64,000 bases of DNA. It comes from Euonymus europaeus. Its lineage: Eukaryota > Streptophyta > Magnoliopsida > Celastrales > Celastraceae. The DNA lies in contig OY756967.1 of assembly GCA_963580455.1 (NCBI GenBank), forward strand, positions 21,250,022 through 21,314,021, in the 5' to 3' direction. This document shows positions 1-11,700 of the stretch, one piece after another (position 1 is the first letter of the stretch; each line of letters opens with the position of its first letter). The notes beneath the pieces are model-generated. The model was not told the DNA's origin. It was given only the letters and a program-made list of their open reading frames with translations, and searched no databases. The translations under genes were made by a program, and so were the position numbers.

Positions 1-699
1 CAATGTAAATACATAGATTTTTGAATGAATTTCTTATTTTGTTGGTTGATTTTGATGAAAACTTTTTTTCTTGTTTTGGTCATGTTGTAAAAAAATTTAT
101 TTAGAATAATATTTTTTTTTTGTTTAGAATCGTTATAATTATGTTTAGAATAGTCAAATTTGTATTTAGTATAGTTTAATTTTTTATTAGAACAATTTAT
201 TTTTAAAACTTTTGATATTTTTGATAACGTTTTTTTTTTCAATGTATATTGTCAATGAAGTACAAGATTAAATTAGAGGACATATTTACATCAAAGATTA
301 CTACAATCTTCTTTTTCTTCTTTTTCCTTGGCCTGAGTCGCAGTCTCCCATTAAGCAGGAACTGGATCCGTTGAAGTGTAGCCTATTTGGGCCTATAAAC
401 AATCAGCCAGTTGATGCTTTGAAGGAACAAGAATAGTCTCTGGGAAGTTCGAATCCAACACTGTCGAGTCTAGCATTGCCCGTATTTGATAGAATTCATG
501 GCCATACAATGTATTGACACATGTTGACGAATAAAAATGTTACATATTTCACACCTAGAAATTGAAACAAAATAACAGTGTATCTAAATTTGAATCAGTA
601 TGAATACACAGATTTTTCAAAACGTTTTCACTAACTTTGGTCATGTTGTAAAAGTTTTGTTTAGAATAGTTATTTTTCTGTTTAGAACATTTATAATTA

Positions 700-1850
700 T
701 GTTTAAAACAATCAAAAATTTGTTTAGTAAAGTTAAATTTCTAATTAGAACAATATAATTTTAAAACTTTTGACATTTGCGATATTTTTTTCAGCATATA
801 TTGTCAATGAATTACAAAATTAAATCAGATGACATATTTTCATCAAAGGTTGCTGCACTTTGGAGACTCCAACAATCAGAGTTCATTTTGCATTGCTTGG
901 GAGAGCTGATAAGTTCAAGTGTAAGAGTTTGAATATTAACTTCTACAATCGGTTTTCCACATGTCCTTCAGGTAAAGACACTTCAAATGTTTTTAGAACA
1001 TTTAATGTTGTTTTTAGAAAGAGTTTTATTTTTGTTCAAGAGAGGTATATTTATGTTTAGAACATTTATGTTTCTATTTAGAACATTATTATGTTTTGAA
1101 CAGTTATTTGTCTATTTAGAACAGTTATAGATATGCTTTGAACAGTTATCGTTTTGTTTAAAACAATTTTAGATTTGTTTTGAATATTTTTATTTTTATT
1201 TATAACAACTTTAATTTATTTTTTTCCTTCAGTTATGGACTTATGAGGCAATCCCAAGGTTGAGTGCTATATTTGCGAAGACGGTTTGGGATATAGAGGC
1301 ACGAAGACTGCTATCCAAATTCAAAGTCCTGCTCAAAAGTTTTTTCTCTTACGTTGATGTTTGAAATCCACATATAGCTTTCATGTTTAGTGTATATTTA
1401 AAGTATTGGTAGCCACAGGAGATTCAAATAAACTTTAGGTGGTCATCTAATTAGTTTCAGAATTAATTGTTATCATATTTAGAATTGTTTACCAATTTTA
1501 TATTTAGAACAGTGTAATTTATGTTTAACACAATGCAATTTTTGTTTAGAACAATTTAATTTCTATTAAGAGGGCACATGGGTCGGATTGGGCCCAAATC
1601 AATCTTCAAACTCTTATACTTGAACTTGTTAGCTCTCCCAAGCAATGCAGAATGAACTCTGCTTGTGGGAGTCTGCAAAGAGTAGCAACTTTTAATGGGA
1701 ATCTGTCATCTGATTTAATCTTGTACTTCATTGACAATAGACACCCAAAAAAAAACAGAACATTATCACGAATGTCAAAAGTTTTAAAACTAAATTGTTC
1801 TAATCAGAAATTAAACTATACTAAACAAAAATTTGACTGTTCTAAACAAA
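700..1850. repeat. Internal inverted duplication in element A
   Basis: About 700-910 reappears in reverse complement at about 1637-1850. Both arms contain the 'gggagagct / agctctccc' and 'ttgtcaatgaa / ttcattgacaa' landmarks. A third, direct partial copy lies at about 240-300. The arms flank the two DUF1985 exon fragments, and the polarity of the GTTTAGAA words switches close to the right arm. This looks like an inverted gain of the exon and its upstream sequence rather than a hairpin gene. Confidence 0.7.
868..1345 (+). pseudogene. DUF1985/Ulp1-type gene remnant (two exon fragments)
   Basis: Two pieces align by eye to the ULP gene at 8796-12473. At about 868-971 the frame reads LLGRADKFK...NINFYN, matching LRGRAQKFK...KIDFYS at the end of the DUF1985 exon, and ends at an equivalent splice donor (CAG|GTAAAG). 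After an intron made of GTTTAGAA words, about 1232-1345 reads LWTYEAIPRL, matching IWAYEAVPQL, after an equivalent CAG acceptor. The exon boundary is conserved, so this is genomic rather than retrocopied sequence. No start, no protease domain and no longer frame remain. Confidence 0.7.
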
Positions 1851-2079
1851 AAAAAAATGCATTGCATAGGATATAATTATTTATGAGGAATAACTCAAAA
1901 ACTCATATAGATTACACCAATCATATGCATAAATATCATAGAAACAATATAGTATGAAAACATAAAAGTTATTTGAGACAAAAAAATTCCAAGTATGTAA
2001 GTTCAACTATGATGACCGTAGGAGTTCTCCGGTAGCTCGTTTAAAAAAAAGAGTATGAATTTGGGAGACACAAAACTCT

Positions 2080-2289
2080 TCAACGAAAATGCATGAATTT
2101 ATTGGTCTTCAAGGGCGAAACGCATGAAAATGAGAATGCGTCCATGATGAACTTTGTTATTTGATTCTTGTAAACTGGCCCCTTAGGATTTGGGATCCAT
2201 TTGATTACATAGGAGGTGTAGAGAGTATAACACGCTTGGTTCAAATGGCGAAGAGTGTGATTCGGGGTTAGATCCTTGCCGAACAACAA
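2080..2289 (-). pseudogene. Fragment of a plant U-box E3 ubiquitin ligase (PUB22/23-like)
   Basis: The - strand frame reads DLTPNHTLRHLNQ, then KWIPNPKGPVYKNQITKF. This is the C-terminal half of the U-box and the start of the linker as found in the plant PUB20-25 group (family pattern LTPNHTLRxLIxxW then RIPTPxPP). Only about 60 residues remain, with no start, no complete U-box and no ARM repeats. It sits inside element A beside other host-gene fragments, which fits capture by a MULE (Pack-MULE behaviour). The family assignment is from motif recall, not from a database search. Confidence 0.7.
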
Positions 2290-2329
2290 TTGTTTGGTTA
2301 CAAAAAATAAATTCTACTTGTATGAGTAT

Positions 2330-3650
2330 AACCATTCCTCTATGCTTTCTCTATTATATGTTATCCTGGTTGAGATTTTCACTGGATCTTTCATCAATTG
2401 TGGCGAACTCGACCAAATCAAGGCCTAAAGTTCTTATTAAAACTAACCAGTAAAATAATTTATTACAAACAGAACTCTAACACTTGATAAATAAAACACG
2501 TAATAGTTAATTCTAAAAAAATTATGTTTCCAAAAAAATACAACTTTTTTCAAACCCTATAATATCTATGTTCTAAAAAAAACTATAATTGTTCTAAACA
2601 AACTCATAACAGTGCTAAACTAAATCATAATTGTTCAAAACAAAATGCTTTAATATAGCAAACATAATTCGCGAACATTTCTGCATAGGTTAGTTGAATA
2701 GTAGTAAGCTACCTATCAATTTTCTTGCTCAGTTCTTTAAGCGCAAGAAGTGATCCATCTGCATGATTGAAAGTAACAAAACCATAACGAAAATCATACT
2801 CTACTTCGAGCTCCTTAGACTCAGACTTCTATCTTTATCTACTCCCACCACTGGACCCTGATCCATATCCAGGTCTATTCATATCAGTCTCAAATCCACA
2901 AGAAAGCTCTAGCCTAGGCCCTACATATCCTCCTCCTTCACATGGAACAAAACCTAGAGTGAGTCAGGGCTTAGAATGACCATACATGTGTATCATTCAT
3001 CTATACTTCCTTTATTGTATGTTATCCTAGTCGAGATTGTCATTGGATCTTTTATCAATTGTGACGAACTCGACCAAATCAAGGCCTAAAGTTCTTAGCA
3101 AAACCAACCATTAAAATAATCTATTCCAAACAGAACTATTAACACTTGATAAATAAAACACGTAATAGTTAATTCTAAAAAAATTATGTTTCCAAAAAAA
3201 TATAACTTTTCTGAAACCCTATAATATCTATGTTCTAAACAAAACCATAATTGTTCTAAACAAAACTATAACAGTTCTAAACAAAATGTTTTATTATAAC
3301 AAACATAATTCGCAAACATTCCTGCAGAGGTTAGTTGAGCATTAGTAACCTACCTATCAATTTCTTTCCCAGTTCTTTAAGCACAAGAAGTGATCCATCT
3401 GCATGACTAAAAGTAACAAAACCATAGCCAAAATCATACTCTACTTCAGGCTCCTCATACTCAAACATTTATCCTTATCTAGTCCCACCACTCGACCCAG
3501 ATCCATATCCAGGTCTATTCATATCAGTCTCAAATTCACAAGAAGGCTTTAGCCTAGGCCCTACATATCCTCCTCCCCCACCTGGAATAAAACCTAGAGC
3601 GAGTAAGGACTTAGGATGATCATACCTGTTGTACTCAATCTGGAGCGGAT
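2330..3650. repeat. Tandem duplication, two units of about 661 bp
   Basis: Unit 1 (about 2330-2990) and unit 2 (about 2991-3650) are collinear and similar throughout, for example 'gaactcgaccaaatcaagg' at about 2404 and 3065. The offset stays near 661 bases. Each unit contains one copy of the RRM-like fragment plus AT-rich filler with TTCTAAAC words. The two copies differ by scattered substitutions, so the duplication is not very recent. Confidence 0.85.
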
Positions 3651-3765
3651 CTTCAGCATAAGCAGAAGCTTCGGTAGAGGACGAGTATGGCGGACGATTG
3701 CAATCAAAGTCATGAAAAGAGAAGTTAGGATAGCAAATCCCCTCAAAAGCTCTCTCATTCGTTTT
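2705..3765 (-). pseudogene. RRM-like host-gene fragment, present twice
   Basis: On the - strand the right-hand copy (about 3765 down to 3355) reads a Gly/Ser/Pro-rich stretch (GGGGYVGPRL, MNRPGYGSGSSGG), then an acidic linker and FGYGFVTFSHADGSLLVLKEL. The left copy (about 2940-2705) reads FRYGFVTFNHADGSLLALKEL. GYGFVTF fits the RNP1 signature of RNA-recognition motifs. Both copies end at a plausible donor (ATTGATAG|GTAGG) and both have internal stops. An alternative reading is the glycine loop of a kinase ('ADGSLLALK'), but the invariant Val-x-x-Gly spacing is missing. The fragment appears captured and then duplicated. Confidence 0.45.
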
Positions 3766-3849
3766 TTACAATTTTTATTTGATACAGAAGACTAGTGGCT
3801 GAGCTATTTGATTTGACAATTTTAACAAATATAATATAATCAATACTTT

Positions 3850-3973
3850 GAAAAGTGTGGCAGGGGACATTTGAGACCTTTCCATGGTCAAAAAGGTTAA
3901 ATATTAACTTTTTTTAAAAAAGGGTCAAATGACTAAAAATGTTTTGAAAATGGGTCATTTTACCAAATTTCCC
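3850..3973 (+). repeat. Right terminal inverted repeat of element A
   Basis: The segment ends in GGGTCATTTTACCAAATTTCCC and is similar over ~110 bases to the right terminal repeat of element B (13318-13426), with substitutions. The 9 bases after it (3974-3982) would be the target duplication, but the partner lies outside the window. Confidence 0.75.
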
Positions 3974-4213
3974 CAATTTAAAAGTCATTAAGCGGTGCTT
4001 ACGTGGCTTTATTGTAAGAAAGGAGGTTGAACCAGCGAGGAGGAAAAAAGCTTTGTTTGATAGTTCTATTGGCCATCCCAATAAGACAACATGCAAATAT
4101 CTTTATTAATTTTTTTTTTTTTATTGTATAAAATATAGTCTCACATATTTACTAGTATCAATAAAATATATTTATTATTATAATCACATCAACATCCTTT
4201 ACATCTCTCTCTT

Positions 4214-4222
4214 CATTTTAAT
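4214..4222 (+). repeat. Left 9-bp target-site duplication of element B
   Basis: CATTTTAAT directly precedes the GGGAAATTTG terminus and is repeated exactly at 13427-13435. Nine bases is the normal Mutator target duplication length. Confidence 0.93.
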
Positions 4223-4330
4223 GGGAAATTTGATAAAATGATCCAAAAATAATATATTTTTTGCTAACTAACCTTTTTTAAAAAAACTTAACTTATAACC
4301 CTTTTACTCAAGGAAATGTCTCATATGCCC
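4223..4330 (+). repeat. Left terminal inverted repeat of element B
   Basis: Reads as the reverse complement of 13318-13426 with a few substitutions. Shared landmarks are TTTGCTAACTAACC, AACTTAACTTATAACCC and CTCAAGGAAATGTCTCATAT. Similarity stops after 'catatgccc'. Confidence 0.92.
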
Positions 4331-4975
4331 TCCTTTGACTATTTGTTAATTCGCAATTGCAGCAACTTTCTAAATTTGTAAAATTTCGTTGCAGCTTCCT
4401 CGAGCTCCTCCTCCGTTCTTCCTCCTTCCCAATGCGTATGGACAACTCTGCATCGAATATTGATTTCCGACCATAAAATGGAAGCTCGAGTTGTGACATA
4501 AAAGTTTTAGAGCTCTAGCTCTGATTATCGGTGTTCTTGGTTTTCGGATTCGGATCTGAAGCTCGGATTTGAAGCTGGAGACTCGTTTTGACTACAGGTC
4601 AGATATTGAACCCTAATCAGTAATGCATTATGTTTATTAGTTGGTATCTATAAAGTGGATGTCTTCATTATGTTGGATTCATGGAAACCGTGTAGTTGTG
4701 TGCTGCATATAGGAAAAATGTGAAGCAATGGACGTTAATTTTCTACGTTATGACTGATTTTGAGTTCTTGGCAACGGGTTGAGAAAGCAGTTGTTGTTAT
4801 ATGCTGTTTAGAAGAGTAGTATTATGTGAAGTTTTGGTTTAGAACAGAGTGAACTTGTGTTTAGAATAGTATATATTCTATTTAGTGTAGTATAATTATG
4901 TTTATAATATTGTTTTTATTTTGTGTCCTTGTGAAAAATGATCCATTGAGAATATATTGTTCATTTTTTGAAGGA

Positions 4976-7900
4976 ATGAAAGAGGTGAGCATTTTGATTC
5001 AGTATTTTGGAAAGTGGGAAAAAAATGACACGCACTACACATATAAAGGTGGGAAAAGCAAGGCTATCATAGTCTCAGAGTTTATTTCTTACTGTGAATT
5101 AGTCGATAAAGTACGTGATATTACAAAGTTGCACCATAATGATATTCAGATGAAGTACCTTTACAATGTGCGTTGTCCTACCGAGCCGGTTGAGATCGAA
5201 GGAGATGATGATGTTCGCTGTTTTATTTGGTGTAATATGGATAGAAGTATTCCGGCTACATCTTTGTGCATATCTTCTAATATCGGAGGCAGAATTGATG
5301 ATTTCGGGGATAACTTACCAAATATCCAACATAGGGATGACGTGCATAATTTTGTAGAAGGAATAGAAGAATTTCCTAGTCTTGGTTTCAGTAGAAACAA
5401 AGGGACACTGTCAGACATTGATGGAATAGAACCACTTAACAATGAACCTACTATTGAACTGTATGATGATGATTTTGATGATCAAAGTCATGAGGCAGCC
5501 TATGATATAACTGATGACGTAGTCGATGAGGCATTCCTTGAGGCAGTTGATTATGCAGTCGAAGATCATAATAATGGCCGGAATAATCAGGCAACAAATA
5601 CATCCCATTCTTGCCCCAGCAATCCTTCGGTCAATCGTGCGATTGAGTCCAATGTTGAGTCTGATGGAAGTGCCGAGGTTATGAGAGTTGGTAACATTTT
5701 TACGGAGAAGAAGATCTTGCATAAAAGGTTGTGCAAGTATGCGGTGAATAAACACTTTCAATTCAAAGTTGTCAAGTCTACCAAAATACTATTTGTGGTT
5801 CGGTGCTGTGTTGATGAATGCAACTGGTGGATGCGAGCCACTGCAATGAAAGATGTTTCTTTATTTTAGATTAAGAAGTTTCGTGATGTTCATGTATCGT
5901 CTAACTGTCTGACTTTCACTGATAATCGACAAGCAACAAGCTCGTTGATTGGTGACTGCATAAAGTCTAAATATGAGAAAGTTGGTCGAATTTATAGGCC
6001 CAATGACGTCATTCAAGATTTTCAGAAGGAAAATGGGGTCAAGTGTAGCTACTGGAAAGGGTGGAAGGCTAGGGAGTGTGCCCTTAATTCTATATATGGT
6101 ACTGCTGAAGAAGGATATGCTCAGCTGCCAACATTTTGTAAGATAATCGAGTCCAAAAATCCAGGTACGTGAAATGCTGCTCAATTTTAAAATTAGGTTT
6201 AGAGTAATTGTCATTCTGATTATAATAGTATTACTTTGGTTTATAACTGTGTAGTTTCTGTTTGGAGTTGTGTGAAACCTGTTTAGAATAATGTATGTTT
6301 TTGTTAAAAATGGTTATTGTAATAGTATTACTTTTGTGTATAACTGTGTAGTTTATGTTTGGAATTGTGTGAAACTTGTTTAGAATAATGTATGTTTTTG
6401 TTCAAAATGGTTATTGTAATATTATTACTTTTGTTTATAACTGTGTAGTTTCTGTTTGGAATTGTGTGAAACCTGTCTAGAATAATAATGTACATTTTTT
6501 TTAAAGAATGGTTATTGTAATACTATTACTTTTGTTTATAACTGTGTAGTTTCTGTTTGGAGTTGTGTGAAACCTGTTTAGAATAATGTACGTTTTTGTT
6601 AAAAATGGTTATAGAATGGTCTTATGTTCTTTTGAGATCCATCTTATTTTCAATGTGCATCAGGTACAAGAACTCACATTGAATATGACTCTCAAAATCG
6701 ATTCAAAATTTTCTTTTGGCACTTGGTCCTTGTGTAAGAGGGTTTACTATGTGCATGCGGCCTGTTCTATGTGTTGATGCAACTCATCTTAAGAGCAAGT
6801 TTAAAGGGGTGCTTTTCCTTGCCAACGCCCTTGATGGCAATAACCAAATTTACCCGTTGGCCTTCGGAATTGGTGATTCAGAAAACGATGCCTCGTGGGG
6901 GTGGTTCTTCGACAAACTACGTGGAGCAATCGGCACTATAACTAATTTGGCTATTATATCAGACCGAAATAAAAGCATAGAGAATGGGGTAAAGCGTGTT
7001 TTCCCCGAAGCATTCCATGGGGCCTGCATGTATCACATCGAACAAAATATGAAGGCGAAAAGGTACCCTGAATATGCTGTTAATATTTTTTTAAGGCTGC
7101 TAAGTGTTATAGGGTGTCAGAGTTCCAACATGTAATGTGCCAATTGAGGCAATTTGAAGACGGGAAGGTGTATAAGTATTTGGAAGATGCAGGGTTTGAG
7201 AGATGGGCCAGGGCATATTGCCCCGTGGATCGTTATACCATCATGACAACTAACATTGCTGAGAGCGTAAATGGGGTTCTGAAAGAGGCTCGCTTGTTAC
7301 CAATAACGAAGTTGATGAAGTACCTAGTTGAAATGCTACAGAGATGGTTTCATGAGCGTCGAGAAAAAGCACTTGCCATGAAAAATGATCTCACAGACTT
7401 CTATGAAGATGTCTTGAAAGCTCGACGAGTGAAAGCTAGTCGAATGACAGTTGAACCCATCAGTGTCCACGAGTACCATGTTAGGGATGATGATCTTGGA
7501 GGGCAAGTGGATTTGCAACGCAAAACCTGCTCTTGCAGGGTATTTGACATTGATCATCTTCCTTGCACACATGCTTGTGCTGCAATTTCAGCTAGGAATT
7601 TATCGACGACGCCTTTGTGCTCAAAGTACTATACGACAGACATGCTCCTCCTGGCTTACGCAGAGCCCATCTACCCTGTAGTCAGCACTGATGAGACTGT
7701 GGTAGTTGAGGATGTTGTTTGTCCGTTACCTCCAGAACGCGTGATTCGAGTTGGGAGACGAAAAATTAGCAGAATACCATCAAGAGGTTAGTCACATAAT
7801 TTTTTAACTTTTAATTCAATTCAGAATCGCTTTTATTCGGTTTACAATAAGTTTAATTACGTTTGGAAAAGGTTTCGTTATGTTTAGAATAAATCACATT

Positions 7901-8230
7901 ATTTTCCGAATCTGGTTCACGTAATTTATTACTTTTTTTCAGATTAGAATAGTTTTGATTCAGGTGAAAATAGTTTTCATTACGTTTGGAACAGGTTTGA
8001 TTATGTCAAGAATATATCCCACTGTCAATTTAGAAGAGTTTTATGTCGATTTAGAATAGTTTTCATTACGTTTGGAACAACTATGAAACTGTTTGGATTT
8101 GAATATTAATTGTTGCCCAATGCACAGGTGAGACACAATCGTCTAGGCGTTGTGGCAGGTGCAGACAACATGGTCACAACCGACAGACATGTAAAGAGGC
8201 CACGCCATTGCATTCAACAAATAAGTATGT
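4976..8230 (+). pseudogene. MudrA-type transposase, interrupted
   Basis: The likely start is the ATG at 4976 (MKEVSILIQYFGKW). Order of domains: an N-terminal PB1-like region; the MuDR DNA-binding domain around 5690-5900 (FQFKVV...CVDECNWWMRA...KKFRDVH); an intron from about 6165 to 6662; the MULE catalytic domain with VLCVDATHL and IISDRNK supplying two acidic residues and HGACMYH; then a SWIM zinc finger near 7530-7580 (CSC...CTH); an intron; and a CCHC zinc knuckle at about 8150-8195 (CGRCRQHGHNRQTC). Breaks: an in-frame TAG at 5867, a frameshift near 6712-6716, and a frameshift in a T run near 7088-7096. All domains are recognisable, so inactivation is recent, but this copy cannot make a full protein without readthrough and correction. 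Confidence 0.88.
6226..6610 (+). repeat. Minisatellite inside a transposase intron, ~99 bp x 4
   Basis: Four copies of a unit holding 'ataactgtgtagttt', 'gtgtgaaacc' and 'gtttagaataatgta' lie at offsets of 96-102 bases (landmark positions 6243, 6342, 6438, 6540). The array fills most of the intron between the DNA-binding and catalytic exons. Confidence 0.88.
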
Positions 8231-8585
8231 CCTCCAAAAGATAGATTTGTTTTTTTAAAAAAATTAAGTCCATATTTTGAACCATACTGTCATGGCTCAT
8301 CTACTAAATACTTATTCAACAGGTAATCATGGAATACAAATGATGTATGGAGCTGAGGTGTGGCGGGTGTTGAAATGCGCAACACCTAATGTTGCCCATT
8401 TAGTAAGATATTTTTTTTCCCATACCCAACAATCCCTGTTTGTTTTTAAGAACAAATTCGTACACATTTGTAAGAGGGTTGTCAGACAATGTCGTAATGT
8501 GGACTGAGAGATCCAATGAATGTATGCGAACACAAGGCTGGATAGTGGATACTATGGTATAAAAGTAGAGTGCTAGAATAAAATT

Positions 8586-8790
8586 TCTGTTATTAAGGAA
8601 TTACTCTAAACTAAAGAATACGAATTCAAAACTAGAGTACCATTGTTCTAAACTATATCAAGGAATTACTCTAAACTAAAGAATACGAATTCAAAACTAG
8701 AGTACCATTGTTCTAAACTATATTAAGGAATTACTCTAAACTAAAGAAGAACAATTAAAAACTAGAGTAGAATTGCTCTAAACTAAATTA
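8586..8790 (-). repeat. Short tandem repeat between the convergent genes, ~65-70 bp x 3
   Basis: The unit contains 'aaggaattactctaaactaaag' and 'aaactagagta...ttgttctaaacta', repeated about three times. It lies just past the ULP stop codon at 8796, and its TTCTAAAC words point with the - strand gene. Confidence 0.85.
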
Positions 8791-8795
8791 AGAAA

Positions 8796-11700
8796 TCATG
8801 ATCCGCAACCCCATTCACCCAGCCAATTCTCAACCGCCATTAGCTTCCTGTAATTGTTCATGTCATTCGCTTTCAGGATCGATAAAGGCATGTCTGCAGA
8901 TAGTAGCTCTATGACTTTAATGCAGAAAACCCCGCAGTCCGACCTGAAAAATAAGTACATTAGTGACGTTTTTTTTGGGAAATATATGTTAAGAGCTATT
9001 TGAATGTAATTAATACGCACCCATTTTGTTGTTGTGGTACGTAGTCTGCCCTCTGAACTTTCCATTTCTCGTCATTTTTTCCTGATATTATTCCTGCTCG
9101 CAGTAATACCTTAGGTAGGAGTGTCCGGAACGGCTCAGTTTCGGAGTTAAATTTTGCAGCCCTAACATGGCTTTTGAAGGAGTCGAACGCAGTTATTTGT
9201 CTGTCTTTCATGTCCACCATCAATGCTATCCAGTGGTCTCCGTTGATATTGAATGGAATGTAGACTTTATCCAACCCCAACCAGGAAACATTGTCCCCAA
9301 AACCACGAACAATGTTGTGAAGTCCATTGTCTTTGTCCCAGTGCGCTGGATCGACATTCTTCTGGAACATGGACCATCTAAGAGTCATGTATAACTGGAA
9401 CAGTAAAAGGACACATTAGATGATACTACAAAGATGACCATTCTAAACAAAAAATAAACTATTATAAATGAAATTAATAACTATTCGAAACCAAGTTCTA
9501 ATTATTCTAAACATAGTGCGCACAGACATAATATTATTAATAATTGTAAGAGGAACTTACAGCGAATGTTGTATTCATAATATGACATTTCTGAGGGAAC
9601 ACAGTGGGGAATTTTGCTTTCCTAACTAGCATGTAGTATATGGACGTATCCAAATGCTGCATAAAAAAATTGACATAACTTATATCAGTTACAAACTAAT
9701 TAAATGAATAACAGTAATAGGAAAACAATGTGAAATTGGATGCCCATACCGTGTCACTTAACCAACTCTCCTCGGTCATGAGCTCAGTAAACCATTTTTT
9801 GTTCGCCTCACAAATTGGTAACTGAAATGTATCATTATCTGTCATATTTTTGTAAAAATAATCAAATTCTTCCTCCAACTCAGCAGCCAATCCTCGTTCC
9901 GGATTGAATTTAGTCGGCAGCTCAGTCGGGGCCTTAGGTCTCTTGGAAGTGGGATCAGTGTATGGAGACATGTGATACTTGCTCACCTTTACAACCCTCT
10001 TTGGCCCTACTTGCATTTTTTCATCAGGTATGGCTGTCTTTCTTAAAAACTCTTTTAACTCGGGACTGGCGATCACATATGATGTATCTACTGATAACGG
10101 CTTTGGTGGCGTGTACAGAGTAAGATCAGTTGATGGACTAACATTTGCTACCTTCTCTTCATCATCTGCTTCAACTGGGTCATTTTGAACTACATTCTCC
10201 GCATCTCCTGCTTCCACAGTCTCACTTTGGACTACCTTCTCTGCATCTCCTGCTTCCACAGTGTCAGTTTGGACTACCTTATCCGCATTTTTTGCTTCCG
10301 CAGTCTCACTTTGGACTATCTTCTCTTCATCTTCTGTTGGTACATTCCCACCTACATTGTCATCAGGAAACTCCTCCTCCACACTCTTTATCACCTCTTC
10401 CAGTATATCGTCAGCCTCCTTCTTCTTTATCTGGTCCTCCCTCATCACCTTTCTCTTCTTCAATGTTTTTATCCTTCCGAACTCTTCTTGTAGAGTTGGT
10501 TCAGCTGCTTCAGCAAAATGTGGTTGAACAAACCTTGGTGATGTCCTCCTTTCAAACATCACACTAGGGTCAGGGGTCCTCTTCTTTGGCGTGGCCCTTG
10601 AAGTATATATTGGATATACCTTCTTCTCTGTACTCCTCTTCTCCACTACCACACTCCCCACCTTCTTCACCTTCTTGACATTGGCCACCTTCTTCACCTT
10701 ATCGAGATTCTTCACCTTCTTCTCCGACACGGTATCCTTTTCTTCACCTCTGACAAGGGATTGAATCTCTCTATTCATCGCATCCATTTTCCTCAATATC
10801 ATTCTTCCTTTTAGTTCCAGTTTCTTATCCAATCTCTTCTCCAAGGCTGATAAATTCTGAGATATGGTCTTCCCAATTTCATTAACTGAATCACCCTGTA
10901 ATTTAACATTTCATAAATGAAACTCATCCTCAAAGAAAGAAAAACATTTAGAACTGAAAACTTCTAAACATAATAAGAGAAAATATCAACAAAAGTTAAA
11001 CTGTTCCAAACAGAATATGATACTGTAAGTCAACATAAATAGATTGTTATCAACATAAGTTGTACTATGCCAAACATAAACAATCTATTCTCAACATAAG
11101 TGAAAATGTTCCAATCGAAAAAAGCAAACTGATCCAATGTAAAAACAAGTTGTCTCAAAATAAAATAAAACTATTCTCAACAGACTTATAATGCTTATAA
11201 ACAACTGAAAAATAATACTTCTAAACTAAAAGATGCTATTGCAAAAAGTGTTACAAAATATGTATAACACAACATATTATTTATACACACCAGAGATGCT
11301 TCATTTTTTGTGTCTTCATTTTTTGCTTTTTGTGCTTTGAAGCCTTAAACACTGGCGGTTTTACACTTATGCATACACTGGCATCAATCAACCGTGTGTA
11401 TTGCTCCTCCATCTCAGCCAATGAGGGTAACAGACTTTCATGCACGTCAAACTCATCATTGTCAAGCACATGATCAATTGCAGCAGGCTTAGGAGATACA
11501 GTTGGAGACCATTTCAACATCCGTGGATGTTGGTCTTCATCCTTCACAGCAAAAGTTTCACCCAATTGTGGGACAGCCTCATAAGCCCATATCTGAAGCA
11601 AAATAATGTTCCAAGTGTGTAATTTCAATAAATATAAACAAGACGTTTTAATGTGTAAACACTAAGTATTCTATACATAACTAGATTGGTTCTCAACCAA

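Larger units (their letters stand above)
1..3973. mobile_element. Right part of a Mutator-like element (element A), left end outside window
   Basis: The last ~120 bases (about 3850-3973) match the right terminal repeat of the complete element at 4223-13426, including the ending CAAATTTCCC. Inside are decayed DUF1985 exons of the Ulp1-associated gene type (868-1345, + strand), a U-box fragment, and a duplicated RRM-like fragment on the - strand. AT-rich filler is full of GTTTAGAA-type words: on + up to about 1600, on - (TTCTAAAC) from about 1790 to 3300. No transposase was seen, so this part is non-autonomous or truncated. The left terminus and the left copy of any target duplication lie outside the window. 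Confidence 0.75.

Noticed and set aside
9696..10567. Open frames on + across the ULP central exon (several of 70-140 codons).
   Set aside because: They are the antisense shadow of the low-complexity ULP exon; no family features and no start context.
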